64,000 nt of DNA from Methylotenera sp. (GCA_021732365.1 JAKFVD010000003.1:62001-126000); one strand, 5' to 3'. Counted from the first letter of the stretch, positions 1 through 9,857 are shown. Program-made: numbers and translations. Notes: generated from the letters alone by a model not told the origin.

Positions 1-1
1 C

Positions 2-1135
2 TTAGCAGGACAAGGTGATAACTTGCAAGTTAGATTGCGCGGCGTGTCTAAAACATGGAGTGTATTTGCAACAGATACGTTGTCGCTTAACCCAATGTGG
101 CACTTAACGCTATCTGCGCGATACAACCACACTAAAGTAGAGAATGACGATCAGTTCAATCCAATTCCAAATCCGGTTGAAGCAGATAACTCTTCATTAA
201 CCAGCGACCAGAGCTTTAATCGTATTAACCCAGCAGTTGGCGTAAATTTCACACCAAGCAAAGATTTAACGGCCTATGCAAGTTATAACGAAGGTAGCCG
301 TGCACCAACCGCAATCGAGTTGGGTTGTGCAAATCCTGACCAACCATGTCGTTTGCCGAATGCCTTTGCAGGTGATCCGCCGCTAGACCAAGTGGTTGCA
401 AAAACATTTGAAGCTGGCTTGCGTGGTAATTTAACGCAAGATGTTAAATGGTCATTGGCTGCTTATCGCGCACAAAACTTTGATGATATTCAATTTATCG
501 CTGCCAATGCGCAAGGTGCTGGTTACTTTGATAACGTTGGTAAAACAAGGCGCCAAGGGTTTGATGCGGCATTAAATGGCCGTTTAGATAAGTTCACATG
601 GGCACTTGGTTATAGTTATGTAAAAGCGACGTATGAATCAGACTTCGAAATTGCAAGTGAGTTAAATGAAACCGTAGCTGGCAGTGAAATTCAGCAAGTG
701 GGTAAAGGCGACAACATTCCTGGTATTCCCCAACATCAGTTGAAATTACGTGCAGCTTATGATGTAACACCTTCATGGAATATCGGCACCAATATCTTTG
801 CTTTCTCTGACCAATATTCTCGCGGCAACGAAAATAATCAGTTTGATGGCGAGGGCGCTAAAGTGAGTGGCTACCTTGTGATGAACTTAGATACACGTTA
901 CAACTTTGGCAACAGTGGCTGGCAACTTTTCGCAAGAGTCAACAATATATTTGACCGCGAATATAACAATGGCGGCCTGTTAGGCGAGCATCGCTTTGAT
1001 GCAAGCACAGGCGCATTTACTGGTAACGAAGTAACACCAGCATTTTACGCACCAGGCGCGCCGCGTGCAGGTTGGTTTGGCGTACGCTATGAGTTTGGTG
1101 GTAAAAAATCAGTTGCTAGTTTAGATAATAACTAA
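2..1135 (+). CDS. TonB-dependent receptor, C-terminal part (5' end outside window)
   Basis: The reading frame is open from base 2, so the true start lies upstream and about 377 C-terminal residues are visible. They show the alternating aromatic and polar strands of an outer-membrane beta-barrel and typical receptor strings such as YNEGSRAPTAIELG, a variable extracellular loop with a probable Cys pair (GCANPDQPCRLPN), and the closing motif NIFDREYNNGG. This class takes up siderophores, cobalamin or other large ligands using TonB energy. The substrate cannot be told because the plug domain is missing. The protein runs about ten residues past the usual terminal aromatic residue (YEFGG, then a short polar tail), which is slightly unusual. 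An NtrC-type regulator starts 35 bases downstream and may be co-transcribed. The family is sure; the ligand is unknown. Confidence 0.9.
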   Translation, partial: LAGQGDNLQVRLRGVSKTWSVFATDTLSLNPMWHLTLSARYNHTKVENDDQFNPIPNPVEADNSSLTSDQSFNRINPAVGVNFTPSKDLTAYASYNEGSRAPTAIELGCANPDQPCRLPNAFAGDPPLDQVVAKTFEAGLRGNLTQDVKWSLAAYRAQNFDDIQFIAANAQGAGYFDNVGKTRRQGFDAALNGRLDKFTWALGYSYVKATYESDFEIASELNETVAGSEIQQVGKGDNIPGIPQHQLKLRAAYDVTPSWNIGTNIFAFSDQYSRGNENNQFDGEGAKVSGYLVMNLDTRYNFGNSGWQLFARVNNIFDREYNNGGLLGEHRFDASTGAFTGNEVTPAFYAPGAPRAGWFGVRYEFGGKKSVASLDNN

Positions 1136-1170
1136 GCTAGATGATAATTAATGCGTAATTAAGGACAACA

Positions 1171-2604
1171 TTGCTCGCACAACAAACCCCGTTAGAAGAT
1201 TTAAAATCTAAACAGCATTTCACTCAACCTAAAAAAGTATTGATTGTGGAAGATGAAGTGCTGTTTGCACGCGCTGTGCAAAAGCGTTTGCAAAAAGCGG
1301 GGTACGAGTGTGAGCATGTTGAAAATTTAGCCGATGCACGTGCTATTCATAAACAGTTTAGTGCCGACTTGGTGTTGCTAGACATGCGATTGCCAGATGG
1401 CAATGGCTTAGACTTAATTGCCGAATTTGTTGCAAAAAGTATCGTTACTATTGTCATGACAGCTTATGGCGAAGTGAGCGATGCTGTTAATGCCATGAAA
1501 TTAGGCGCGCATGATTATTTAAAGAAACCCATCGATTTAGAAGAACTGTTATTAGTTGTTGAAAAAAATGAAAAAACAGCGACATTACTAGCAAGCGTCG
1601 ATTATTCGCGCCAACGCAATGCACACTCAAGTGATGGCATCACCTTAATTGGCGATAGCCCCGCTACACAAAGTATTCACATGCAAATTGCGCGTATTGC
1701 ACAACTAGGCCATATTACCGATGCCATTGCACCCACTGTATTGATTACAGGAGAAACTGGAACTGGTAAAGATGTAGCAGCACGCTTACTACACGCGTCT
1801 GGCGCCAATGCAGATAGACCATTTGTACATGTAGATTGTGCTTCACTGCCAAATGAATTAATTGAAAGCGAATTGTTTGGTCATGAAAAGGGCGCATTTA
1901 CCAATGCAATCACTTCTAGGCCAGGCTTAATTGAGGCAGCAGAAGACGGCACTTTATTTTTGGATGAAATTGGTGAATTGCCACTAACTTTGCAAGCAAA
2001 ATTGCTCAGTGTGCTAGAACGCAGACGTGTACGACGCTTGGGCTCAACCAAAGAGCGTATTGTGCCTGCACGCATTATTGCTGCAACTAATCGCGATTTG
2101 CATGAAATGTCGCAAAATGGACGATTTAGATCTGATTTATATTATCGATTGAATGTGATGACTATTTCGCTGGCACCTTTGCGCGAGCGCGGCCATGATA
2201 TATTGCAATTAGCAAAATACTTTACGCAATTAACAGAAAAGCGTTATGGCTTAAGCAAACATGTGTTTAGTCAATCAGCAATAGAAGCTATGCAAGAATA
2301 CAATTGGCCTGGCAATGTGCGTGAATTGCGTCATCAAATTAGCCGTGCTGTGTTATTAAGTAGTCAGTCACAAATTACAGCAGCTGACTTAAATTTGTCA
2401 GGTAACAAAGCCCTAGACCAAAAAACAAAAGTCGCCTCTGAAAGTAATCAGCAAACACAAGTAACATTGGACGCAGCTGAAAAAAGCATGATACTGAATG
2501 CCTTGGAAGCCACGCATAACAATGTTTCTGAGGCCGCGCGCAAACTAGGTATTACGCGTATGACCATGCGTTATCGTATTGATAAGCACGGTATTAATCT
2601 CTAA
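1171..2604 (+). CDS. Sigma-54 dependent response regulator (NtrC family) with GAFTNA loop
   Basis: A 477-residue activator with three modules. Residues about 21-135 form a receiver domain with acidic pocket E27/D28, phospho-acceptor D71, T97 and K119. Residues about 165-400 form an AAA+ sigma-54 interaction domain with Walker A GETGTGKD (194-201), Walker B GTLFLDE (260-266), ATNRD (305-309) and WPGNVREL (379-386). A Fis-type helix-turn-helix closes the protein (about 436-477). The sigma-54 contact loop, normally GAFTGA, reads GAFTNA (241-246). The start is TTG at 1171, supported by AAGGA five bases upstream; no ATG gives a full receiver domain. About 20 residues precede the receiver. No histidine kinase is adjacent; the upstream neighbour is a TonB receptor. 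The role is presumably transcription activation in the cytoplasm; the target genes are unknown. Confidence 0.93.
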   Translation: MLAQQTPLEDLKSKQHFTQPKKVLIVEDEVLFARAVQKRLQKAGYECEHVENLADARAIHKQFSADLVLLDMRLPDGNGLDLIAEFVAKSIVTIVMTAYGEVSDAVNAMKLGAHDYLKKPIDLEELLLVVEKNEKTATLLASVDYSRQRNAHSSDGITLIGDSPATQSIHMQIARIAQLGHITDAIAPTVLITGETGTGKDVAARLLHASGANADRPFVHVDCASLPNELIESELFGHEKGAFTNAITSRPGLIEAAEDGTLFLDEIGELPLTLQAKLLSVLERRRVRRLGSTKERIVPARIIAATNRDLHEMSQNGRFRSDLYYRLNVMTISLAPLRERGHDILQLAKYFTQLTEKRYGLSKHVFSQSAIEAMQEYNWPGNVRELRHQISRAVLLSSQSQITAADLNLSGNKALDQKTKVASESNQQTQVTLDAAEKSMILNALEATHNNVSEAARKLGITRMTMRYRIDKHGINL

Positions 2605-2733
2605 GCGAGCACTGCGCTCAAACTTAACCACTTTAAAATGCCTAATTCTTGGGCGCGCTGATGATTCACCTCATGGTATTATTCCCAGTTGTTTAATACT
2701 TAAATTGTTGAGTATCTGTATGGGTATTGTTTT

Positions 2734-3933
2734 ATGAAATTGGGCACTCCATTAACCGCTTCTGCCACTAAAGTCATGTTGCTTGGCAGTGGTGAACTTG
2801 GTAAAGAAGTGATTATCGCGTTGCAGCGCTTTGGCGTTGAAGTCATTGCGGTAGACCGCTATGCAAACGCGCCAGGCCACCAAGTTGCGCATCGCGCCTA
2901 CACCATTGATATGACTGATGCAGAGGTACTTAAAGCATTGGTTGCAAGCGAAAAACCACATTTTATTGTGCCAGAAATCGAAGCGCTCAATACGGATGCC
3001 TTGGCTGATATTGAAAACAGCGGCACTGCTACTGTCATTCCAACAGTAAGAGCAGTGCAGTTAACCATGAATCGTGAGGGAATTCGCCGCTTAGCCGCTG
3101 AAGAACTCAAACTGCCCGTTTCGCCTTACGCTTTCGCGCGTAGTGAAGCAGAACTTCAAGCCGCGATTGATGGTGGTATCGGCTACCCCTGTTTTATCAA
3201 ACCAACCATGTCATCTTCTGGCAAAGGTCAATCACGCATTACGCAAGCCAGCGAGGTAAAAGCGGCATGGGATTACGCAGCTACAGGCGGACGCGTGAAT
3301 CAAGGTGTAGTGATTGTAGAGGGTCAAATTGATTTTGATTACGAAATTACACTACTGACCGTGCGCGCAAAAAATGCACAAGGTGAAACGCAAACCTATT
3401 TCTGCGAACCCATAGGCCATGTGCAAAAAAACGGCGATTACGTTGAAAGCTGGCAGCCACAAGCGATGACAGCCAATGCGCTGAAAGCCTCACAGCATAT
3501 TGCCAAAACCATTACCGATAGCTTGGGTGGTTTCGGTTTGTTTGGCGTAGAGCTATTTGTTAAAAATGATCACGTATGGTTTAGTGAGGTCAGCCCACGT
3601 CCGCATGACACAGGCATGGTCACGATGTGCAGTCAGCGCTTAAGCGAGTTTGAGTTGCACGCCCGCGCCATTTTAGGTTTACCAGTGGATGTAACAATGA
3701 CACAAACGGGTGCAAGCGCCGTGATTTATGGTGGTGTAGATAGTCAAAATTTAAGCTATGAAGGACTAGAAGCCGCGTTAAGCGTGCCTAATAGTGATAT
3801 TCGCCTTTTTGGCAAACCAGAATCCTTTGCGCGCCGCCGCATGGGTGTTGCTTTGGCAACTGGTAAAGATAGTGATGAAGCCAGAAACCGCGCAAAACTG
3901 GCGGCTAGCTTAGTTAAACCCGCTGAGCGTTAA
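2734..3933 (+). CDS. purT: Formate-dependent phosphoribosylglycinamide formyltransferase (GAR transformylase 2)
   Basis: At 399 residues this is close to the usual length for PurT, an ATP-grasp enzyme that makes formyl-GAR from GAR, formate and ATP in purine synthesis. The N-terminal nucleotide-binding fold carries GSGELGKEV (about 18-26). The ATP-grasp core contains [14 protein letters not shown], a glycine-rich loop, and the metal-binding stretch ending [13 protein letters not shown]. Using formate directly fits a methylotroph, in which formate is an abundant C1 intermediate. The start is ATG at 2734 with only a weak GGG upstream. It stands alone: the regulator before it ends 129 bases upstream, and a globin gene starts about 15 bases downstream, so those two may be co-transcribed. 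Confidence 0.96.
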   Translation: MKLGTPLTASATKVMLLGSGELGKEVIIALQRFGVEVIAVDRYANAPGHQVAHRAYTIDMTDAEVLKALVASEKPHFIVPEIEALNTDALADIENSGTATVIPTVRAVQLTMNREGIRRLAAEELKLPVSPYAFARSEAELQAAIDGGIGYPCFIKPTMSSSGKGQSRITQASEVKAAWDYAATGGRVNQGVVIVEGQIDFDYEITLLTVRAKNAQGETQTYFCEPIGHVQKNGDYVESWQPQAMTANALKASQHIAKTITDSLGGFGLFGVELFVKNDHVWFSEVSPRPHDTGMVTMCSQRLSEFELHARAILGLPVDVTMTQTGASAVIYGGVDSQNLSYEGLEAALSVPNSDIRLFGKPESFARRRMGVALATGKDSDEARNRAKLAASLVKPAER

Positions 3934-3948
3934 TTTTAGCTGGTTTGA

Positions 3949-4371
3949 GTGATGCTGGATAAAATCAATGAGGTAGGTGCTAGCAAAGCCACGTTTTACG
4001 ACTTGTTAGGTGGCGAACAAGGCGGCACAGCAGCTATCCGTGAATTAGTAGAAACTTTCTACGACATTATGGATACTGACAAAAAAGCTGCGCCAATACG
4101 TGCCATGCATCCTGCCGATTTAACTGCCTCACGTGAAAAGCTATTTATGTTTTTAACTGGCTGGACAGGTGGCCCGCAGTTATATATTGAACGCTATGGA
4201 CATCCGTTTTTACGCCGCAGGCACTTACCTTTTAGTATTGATGAAAGTGCGCGTGATCAGTGGATGTATTGCATGATTAGTGCCATGCATCAACTGAAAA
4301 TGGATGAAAAGTTAATGCAAAAATTAGCCGAACAATTGTATGGTGTCGCAGATTTTATGCGCAATCAGTAA
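3949..4371 (+). CDS. Group II truncated hemoglobin
   Basis: A 140-residue soluble heme protein of the trHbO class. Visible landmarks are the B-helix FYD, the CD and E region with GWTGGPQLY, the proximal histidine H92 in RRRHLPF, and the conserved G8 tryptophan W105. Members bind O2, CO or NO and are linked to oxygen or nitrosative-stress chemistry; the physiological ligand here is not visible. The start is GTG at 3949 or the adjacent ATG at 3952; both give essentially the same protein. It follows purT by 15 bases and precedes a sensor-kinase operon by 117 bases, so it could be the last gene of a purT unit or functionally tied to the signalling genes. The family assignment is firm. Confidence 0.9.
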   Translation: MMLDKINEVGASKATFYDLLGGEQGGTAAIRELVETFYDIMDTDKKAAPIRAMHPADLTASREKLFMFLTGWTGGPQLYIERYGHPFLRRRHLPFSIDESARDQWMYCMISAMHQLKMDEKLMQKLAEQLYGVADFMRNQ

Positions 4372-4488
4372 CTATTAAGTCAGTCAAATCAGCCTACCAA
4401 ATAGTAGTAAAATCAACAAAATAAAGCAAAATAACGCTTCAAACTGCTATAGTAACTAAAAAATAACGGTTATCGTAAGGGGGTTTGC

Positions 4489-7302
4489 TTGGCTAAAAGC
4501 AGATGGTTACGAAAGATTGCTGGCATGTTTTGCATTCATGTTATTGGCATACATGTATTGATGCTATTTTCTGTATCGTCTCAAGCAAAGCCTATTGATT
4601 TTTACAGCAGTGACTTTTTGGCGCAATATCCCCGTATCTTTGCGCTAATCTATCCGGATTATCAGTTCAGCTTAAGCTGGATTATTACTTATAAATTTGA
4701 ATTTGCTTTAGCCATACTGTTTTTACTCGCTGCCATTTTGTTGGCTTTGTTGCTGCTAGATTGGCAATTGAGAAGAATGGTGACGCAGCGATTTTTATCT
4801 CCCACTTTCTCTGCCGAAACAAATGCTGACCATATTCATTACCCTACGCATAAAGTATGGGTGATTGGCATGTTGTTTGTTGCCTGTTTGATTGTTTTTT
4901 TTGTGCATATGTTACTGACCTATCAGTTTTATGCAGACCAGCGTTATGTGCAATGGATGAGTGTCGGTTTCTTTATTTTTGTACTATATGGCAGTTATTT
5001 ATTTGGTAATTTAAAGCGTAGCAAGCAGTTAGAAAAACTAATCAATAAATTGCACATGCAAAATATTGATAAAAATATTGTGCAAGAAAAGCTGCAACAA
5101 AGTGAGCAACGCCTACAAAAGCAAAATGCCAGTTTAGCTCACTTAGCAACCATGCAATTGGGAAACTGGCAAAATCCAGAAGCGATTTTCAGGGAAATTG
5201 CGCAGGTATCAGCGGATGCACTGAATGTTGAACGTGTAAGCGTTTGGCGATTTAATGATAGTTTTACACAATTGGAATGTCTGGGTTTGTATATTAAATC
5301 TAAGCATTTGCACACAGTTTCTATGCCGCTTAATGCGGCAGATTTACCAGAATACTTTAAATATCTTAAACAAAGCCGCGTTATTTCTGTTGATGATGTG
5401 CATCATCATCCTGCAACAGCAGAGTTCACGCAAACCTACCTGCGAGATAAAAATATTGGTGCCATGCTAGATGGTACGATTTGGTTAAACAATGAAGTGA
5501 TTGGCGTGATTTGTCATGAGCATGTTGGAGGCCTGCGGGAGTGGACACTAGATGAGCAGAACTTTGTTGGCTCAATAACTGACTTGGCTAGATTGACGAT
5601 TGAGGCGCACAAACGCCAGCAACTGGAAGATAGTTTGTTGCATCAACAAAAGCATTTAGAAACGATTGTGCAAAAACGCACTGCATCAATTGAAAATAAT
5701 GCCAAGCTGTTTCGTTTTCTGGTTGAACGGGCGCCTGTCACTATCTTATACATGAATATTGCCAATGAAATTATTGAAATGAATCCAGAGGCGGAGCGCA
5801 TTTCTGGCTATAGTCGTGAGTTTGCAATCGGTAAAACGTATCAAGAATTGTTTGGTACTGAGCAAAACAAACAACAGCTATCTGTCATTAATAAAGAAGT
5901 CGCATATGGCCGTAAAATTCAGGGCGAAGAAGTAACCATTCGCTGCGCAGATGGTAGCTTGGTTGATTTAACCATTTCGCGCAGTATGGAAATGGACGAT
6001 GACAATAATCCGGTGATTATTTCAATCGGCCAAGATATGAGTAAACAAAGGGCGTTAGAGGCGAATGCGCAAAAGTTAATTGAAAGTGAGCGCCGTTACA
6101 GCTATATCGTTCAACACGCGCCTTTGCCGATTATTATTATCGATAAAAAAGGTCGAATTATCGAAGCCAACCCAGAAGCCATTTCAGATGCTGGTTACAG
6201 CCGCGACGCAATGATTGGCCAAAATTTTATTGAGTTACTGGTTGCTAAAGAGTCACGTAAAAAAGCAGTTTCTACCTCAGCTCGCGCGATGAAAGGTGAA
6301 GATTTTAGATCGATTGAGCTACTGTTGCAAAATTCAGCTGGCGAAAAGTATGAGTATCAATGTTCGCTAGGTGCTGTGGTAGAAAGTGCAGGCGACGAGG
6401 GTAAGTTAGTTGCTATTGCGCTGGATATTTCGCGCCAAAAAGCATTGCAAGCATCACTGATTACCGCACGCGAATCCGCCGAATCCGCTGACCGCATTAA
6501 ATCCATGTTGGTGGCTTCAATGTCGCACGAGTTGCGCACGCCACTTAACTCAATTATCGGTTTTTTAGGTGTAGTGCTTCAAGGTATGTCTGGCGAGCTC
6601 AATTTGAAGCAAAAAGATCAGTTAAGTCGCGCGTATCATTCGGCTCAACATTTGTTGTCTCTCATTTCAGATGTGATTGATATTTCAAAAATTGAAGCTG
6701 GATTTTTAGAAGTACATATCGAAAAGTTTGAGCTAGAGCCACTGCTAGCTGAAATTGAGCATGCAATTGCTCATATTGTAGAAGAAAAAAATATAGAAAT
6801 TACGATTGAATGCGCACCACATTTAAAACTGCAAACTGATCGAAAACGGCTGTATCAAGTGATTTTAAATGTGGTGAGTAATGCCGTTAAATATACAACT
6901 AGAGGCTCGGTTAACATTAATGCCAGTGTCGATAAAAATTGGCTAACAGTCGCCGTCAGTGATACAGGTATTGGTATTAGTGAGGTTGATTTAGCGAAAT
7001 TATTTCAGCCTTTTGAGCGGATTGACTCGCCATTGAAAATTAAAACATTAGGTACTGGTTTAGGCTTATATCTAACGCGAAAAATTTTATTTCAATTGTT
7101 GTCGGGCACAGTAGAGGTGCAGAGTGAGCTTGGTAAAGGCAGTACTTTTACCATCAAATTGCCCATTAAAATAGTCAATACTATTACTGAGCCAAGCGTT
7201 TCTATTTTAGATGAAGCCTCGACACCAGCAAGCACATTGGCAGCAAACGCATTAGCAAAATCGTCTTTAACACTGACTAATTCAGAAAAGAGTCGGCCAT
7301 GA
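4489..7302 (+). CDS. Membrane sensor histidine kinase (4 TM, GAF, two PAS, HisKA, HATPase)
   Basis: A 937-residue inner-membrane kinase. Hydrophobic segments lie at about 12-30, 72-90, 123-145 and 157-174, followed by a coiled-coil linker, a GAF domain (about 215-370), two PAS domains (about 405-520 and 537-655), and a HisKA domain with the phospho-histidine H680 in MSHELRTPLN. The catalytic domain shows the N-box around N794 and N798, the G1 box DTGIGI (825-830) and the G2 box GTGLGLYL (855-862). The start is TTG at 4489, five bases after a strong AAGGGGG. The kinase has no receiver of its own, but the next two genes supply receivers and the first overlaps it by four bases, so the three form one phosphorelay operon. 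The signal is unknown; neither PAS domain shows an identifiable ligand set. Confidence 0.93.
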   Translation: MAKSRWLRKIAGMFCIHVIGIHVLMLFSVSSQAKPIDFYSSDFLAQYPRIFALIYPDYQFSLSWIITYKFEFALAILFLLAAILLALLLLDWQLRRMVTQRFLSPTFSAETNADHIHYPTHKVWVIGMLFVACLIVFFVHMLLTYQFYADQRYVQWMSVGFFIFVLYGSYLFGNLKRSKQLEKLINKLHMQNIDKNIVQEKLQQSEQRLQKQNASLAHLATMQLGNWQNPEAIFREIAQVSADALNVERVSVWRFNDSFTQLECLGLYIKSKHLHTVSMPLNAADLPEYFKYLKQSRVISVDDVHHHPATAEFTQTYLRDKNIGAMLDGTIWLNNEVIGVICHEHVGGLREWTLDEQNFVGSITDLARLTIEAHKRQQLEDSLLHQQKHLETIVQKRTASIENNAKLFRFLVERAPVTILYMNIANEIIEMNPEAERISGYSREFAIGKTYQELFGTEQNKQQLSVINKEVAYGRKIQGEEVTIRCADGSLVDLTISRSMEMDDDNNPVIISIGQDMSKQRALEANAQKLIESERRYSYIVQHAPLPIIIIDKKGRIIEANPEAISDAGYSRDAMIGQNFIELLVAKESRKKAVSTSARAMKGEDFRSIELLLQNSAGEKYEYQCSLGAVVESAGDEGKLVAIALDISRQKALQASLITARESAESADRIKSMLVASMSHELRTPLNSIIGFLGVVLQGMSGELNLKQKDQLSRAYHSAQHLLSLISDVIDISKIEAGFLEVHIEKFELEPLLAEIEHAIAHIVEEKNIEITIECAPHLKLQTDRKRLYQVILNVVSNAVKYTTRGSVNINASVDKNWLTVAVSDTGIGISEVDLAKLFQPFERIDSPLKIKTLGTGLGLYLTRKILFQLLSGTVEVQSELGKGSTFTIKLPIKIVNTITEPSVSILDEASTPASTLAANALAKSSLTLTNSEKSRP

Positions 7303-7676
7303 CAGTTGCTTTAATCATAGAAGATAATGAAAATAATCTGGAATTAATTCGTTTTATTTTAGAGCAAGCGCATTATAAGACGCGTTTTGCCATGAGTGGG
7401 TTAGAGGGTGTGCAACAAGCGGTGACTATTCCGCCAGATTTTATAATTTTAGATATACAATTACCAGATATTAACGGGTTAGAAGTGTTAAAGCGCATCA
7501 GAGCGCACCCAGTAGGGCGAGATATTCCTATCATTGCCATGACTTCCTATGCGATGTCAGGTGACCGCGAAAGATTGCTGGCAGCGGGTTGTACCAGCTA
7601 CATCGAAAAGCCGATAGATCCAATGCTCGTGATTCAACAAATAGAACAAGCTATCAATAAAAAAACAATAAGGTGA
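7299..7676 (+). CDS. Single-domain response regulator (CheY/DivK-like)
   Basis: A 125-residue protein that is only a receiver domain. It has the acidic pair E8/D9, the phospho-acceptor D52 in ILDIQLPD, the conserved switch threonine in MTSYA and the lysine in EKPID. No output domain follows. The gene overlaps the kinase stop codon by ATGA and is followed nine bases later by a REC-PAS-GGDEF-EAL gene. This suggests translational coupling and a role as phosphate shuttle or sink between the kinase and partners. Its output may be protein-protein interaction, as for DivK or CheY. Confidence 0.92.
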   Translation: MTVALIIEDNENNLELIRFILEQAHYKTRFAMSGLEGVQQAVTIPPDFIILDIQLPDINGLEVLKRIRAHPVGRDIPIIAMTSYAMSGDRERLLAAGCTSYIEKPIDPMLVIQQIEQAINKKTIR

Positions 7677-7684
7677 GGTGATGC

Positions 7685-9826
7685 GTGAATATTTTAGTCG
7701 CAGAAGATGACGAAAACTCTAGGCAATTGCTAGAAACAGTACTCGCAGCAAAAGGCTATACAGTGGCTAGCTTTGATAATGGTTTAAAAGCCTTGTCATA
7801 TCTACATGCTGAGCCTGTGGATTTGATTATTTCTGATATTTTAATGCCAGAAATGGATGGTTACGGTTTATGCCGTGCGGTGAAACAAAATCAAAGTTTG
7901 CAACATATTCCAATCGTTTTTTATACCGCCACTTACACATCCGACCAAGATAAACGTTTTGCATTATCGCTAGGCGCGACTAAATTTCTGATAAAACCCA
8001 TGCTGATGCCAGACTTAATGCATATTGTGGATGAAATTTTAAAATCGAATCAACCAGCCGACTTACCTAAAAGCCGCGGATTATATCGTGGTAGTCCACT
8101 TAAACTAGATAAGCAGCATGCAGACCGCGTGCGTACTAAATTAGATAAAAAAATCATTGAGTTAAGCGAAGAAAAAGAAAAGCTGATAGAAAGTGAAGCG
8201 CGATTTAGAGACTTTGCTGAAGCATCAGCAGACTGGTTTTGGGAATCAGACGAACATTTAAAAATTAATGCGGTGACAGGCGGGCCAAAGGGTTTGAGCT
8301 TTTATAGCCTGACAGATTTAGCTGAAGCCTGTCATAGCCATAGTTCTAACGAAATGCTCAAAACGCTACAAACGCATAAGCGCTTTGCAGATTATGTAGT
8401 ACATTTCACTGACGAAGCAGGCAAGCTTGTTTACTTGAGAGTGTCAGGCAAGCCAGTTTTTGCCAATAATGGCAATTTTATTGGTTACCGTGGCGTTGGT
8501 CGCGATGTGAGTGAAACGATTGCGTTAAGCCGTAAAGTGGAGTTTTTAGCCTCGCATGATGAGTTAACTGGCTTGCCTAATCGCAGTATGTTCAGGCAGC
8601 GATTAGAGCATGCAGTGACAAAAGCCGCGCGTGAGGGTAACCAGGTTTTACTTTTATTTTTTGATTTAGACCATTTTAAAATGGTGAACGATACGCTTGG
8701 GCATGAAGCGGGCGATCAATTGTTGATTATGGCGACAAAGCGCATCACCGAGCGTGTACGCGCAACCGATGTGTTGTGTAGGTTAGGTGGTGATGAATTT
8801 GTGATGATTATGGAAGGTGCATCGCCGCAGGATGGTCACCGCTTGGTGCGTGACATTATTTCGGCTTTTGCAACGCCATTCGAAATTCACCAACAGCGTG
8901 TGTATTGCACCGTGAGTATTGGCGTGAGTGTTTACCCTGACGACACAATCGATACGCAAACATTACTGGTATATGCCGATTTAGCCATGTACCGCGCTAA
9001 ACAAAATGGACGTAATGATTTCGAGTTTTATACCACCAATCTCAATTTTATTGCGCACCAATGGTTAGAAATGGAACACGGTATTCGCCACGCGCTTAAA
9101 GACAATCAGCTATTTATTGTGTACCAACCTCAAGTTGAAACGATCAACAACCAATTGATTGGTATGGAAGCGTTAATCAGATGGCGCCACCCAGAGCGTG
9201 GCTTAATTCCGCCGCTGGAGTTTATTAAAATTGCAGAGCAATCGTCACTCATTAATCAAATAGGTGAATGGGTGCTGGAAGCTGCATGCAAGCAGATGCG
9301 AGCATGGCTAGATAAAAAATATAGTGTCCCACGCGTTTCTATTAATATATCAGCAAGGCATTTGCGCTCAGAAAGCCTCATTAAAACGCTGACTAATATC
9401 CCCGCCAAATATGAAATTGCACCCAATATGCTGTGCATTGAAATTACAGAATACGCGCTACTTGAAGAAGCAGACGTGGTTAAAAACAATATGCGCTTGA
9501 TTAAAGAGGCTGGATTTAGTATCTCTTTAGACGACTTTGGTATGGGGCATTCTTCCTTACTTTATCTAAAACGCTGGGCAGTGGATGAGGTCAAAATTGA
9601 TCGCTCATTTGTAGAGGGTTTGGTGAATAGTGAAGAAGACCGCGTGATTGTTAAAGCGATTGTTGCGCTGGGTGATGCACTAGGTTTGAATTTGGTTGGT
9701 GAGGGTGTCGAAAATCAGCAACAAGCTGAAATTTTATCTGCAAGTGGTTGTAAAAATGTGCAAGGCTATTTTTACTCACCACCTTTAGACGCTAAAGAAA
9801 TGGAAACTTGGCTCAAAAAAGCATGA
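7685..9826 (+). CDS. Response regulator with PAS, GGDEF and EAL domains (c-di-GMP enzyme)
   Basis: A 713-residue cytoplasmic protein. The receiver (about 1-125) has phospho-acceptor D51. A PAS domain follows at about 180-285. The GGDEF domain keeps GGDEF intact (368-372), and a canonical allosteric I-site RxxD (R359-D362) sits exactly five residues before it. The EAL domain keeps EAL (495-497), ITE, DDFG, the catalytic lysine in VKIDRSF and GEGVE. Both cyclase and phosphodiesterase activities are therefore possible. The start is GTG at 7685; an ATG four bases earlier is out of frame. It is the last gene of the kinase operon and probably its output. The DEAD-box gene on the other strand converges 31 bases downstream. 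Confidence 0.94.
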   Translation: MNILVAEDDENSRQLLETVLAAKGYTVASFDNGLKALSYLHAEPVDLIISDILMPEMDGYGLCRAVKQNQSLQHIPIVFYTATYTSDQDKRFALSLGATKFLIKPMLMPDLMHIVDEILKSNQPADLPKSRGLYRGSPLKLDKQHADRVRTKLDKKIIELSEEKEKLIESEARFRDFAEASADWFWESDEHLKINAVTGGPKGLSFYSLTDLAEACHSHSSNEMLKTLQTHKRFADYVVHFTDEAGKLVYLRVSGKPVFANNGNFIGYRGVGRDVSETIALSRKVEFLASHDELTGLPNRSMFRQRLEHAVTKAAREGNQVLLLFFDLDHFKMVNDTLGHEAGDQLLIMATKRITERVRATDVLCRLGGDEFVMIMEGASPQDGHRLVRDIISAFATPFEIHQQRVYCTVSIGVSVYPDDTIDTQTLLVYADLAMYRAKQNGRNDFEFYTTNLNFIAHQWLEMEHGIRHALKDNQLFIVYQPQVETINNQLIGMEALIRWRHPERGLIPPLEFIKIAEQSSLINQIGEWVLEAACKQMRAWLDKKYSVPRVSINISARHLRSESLIKTLTNIPAKYEIAPNMLCIEITEYALLEEADVVKNNMRLIKEAGFSISLDDFGMGHSSLLYLKRWAVDEVKIDRSFVEGLVNSEEDRVIVKAIVALGDALGLNLVGEGVENQQQAEILSASGCKNVQGYFYSPPLDAKEMETWLKKA

Positions 9827-9857
9827 TTGCGCTTTTTCGAGCTAAAAATAGTGTTAA

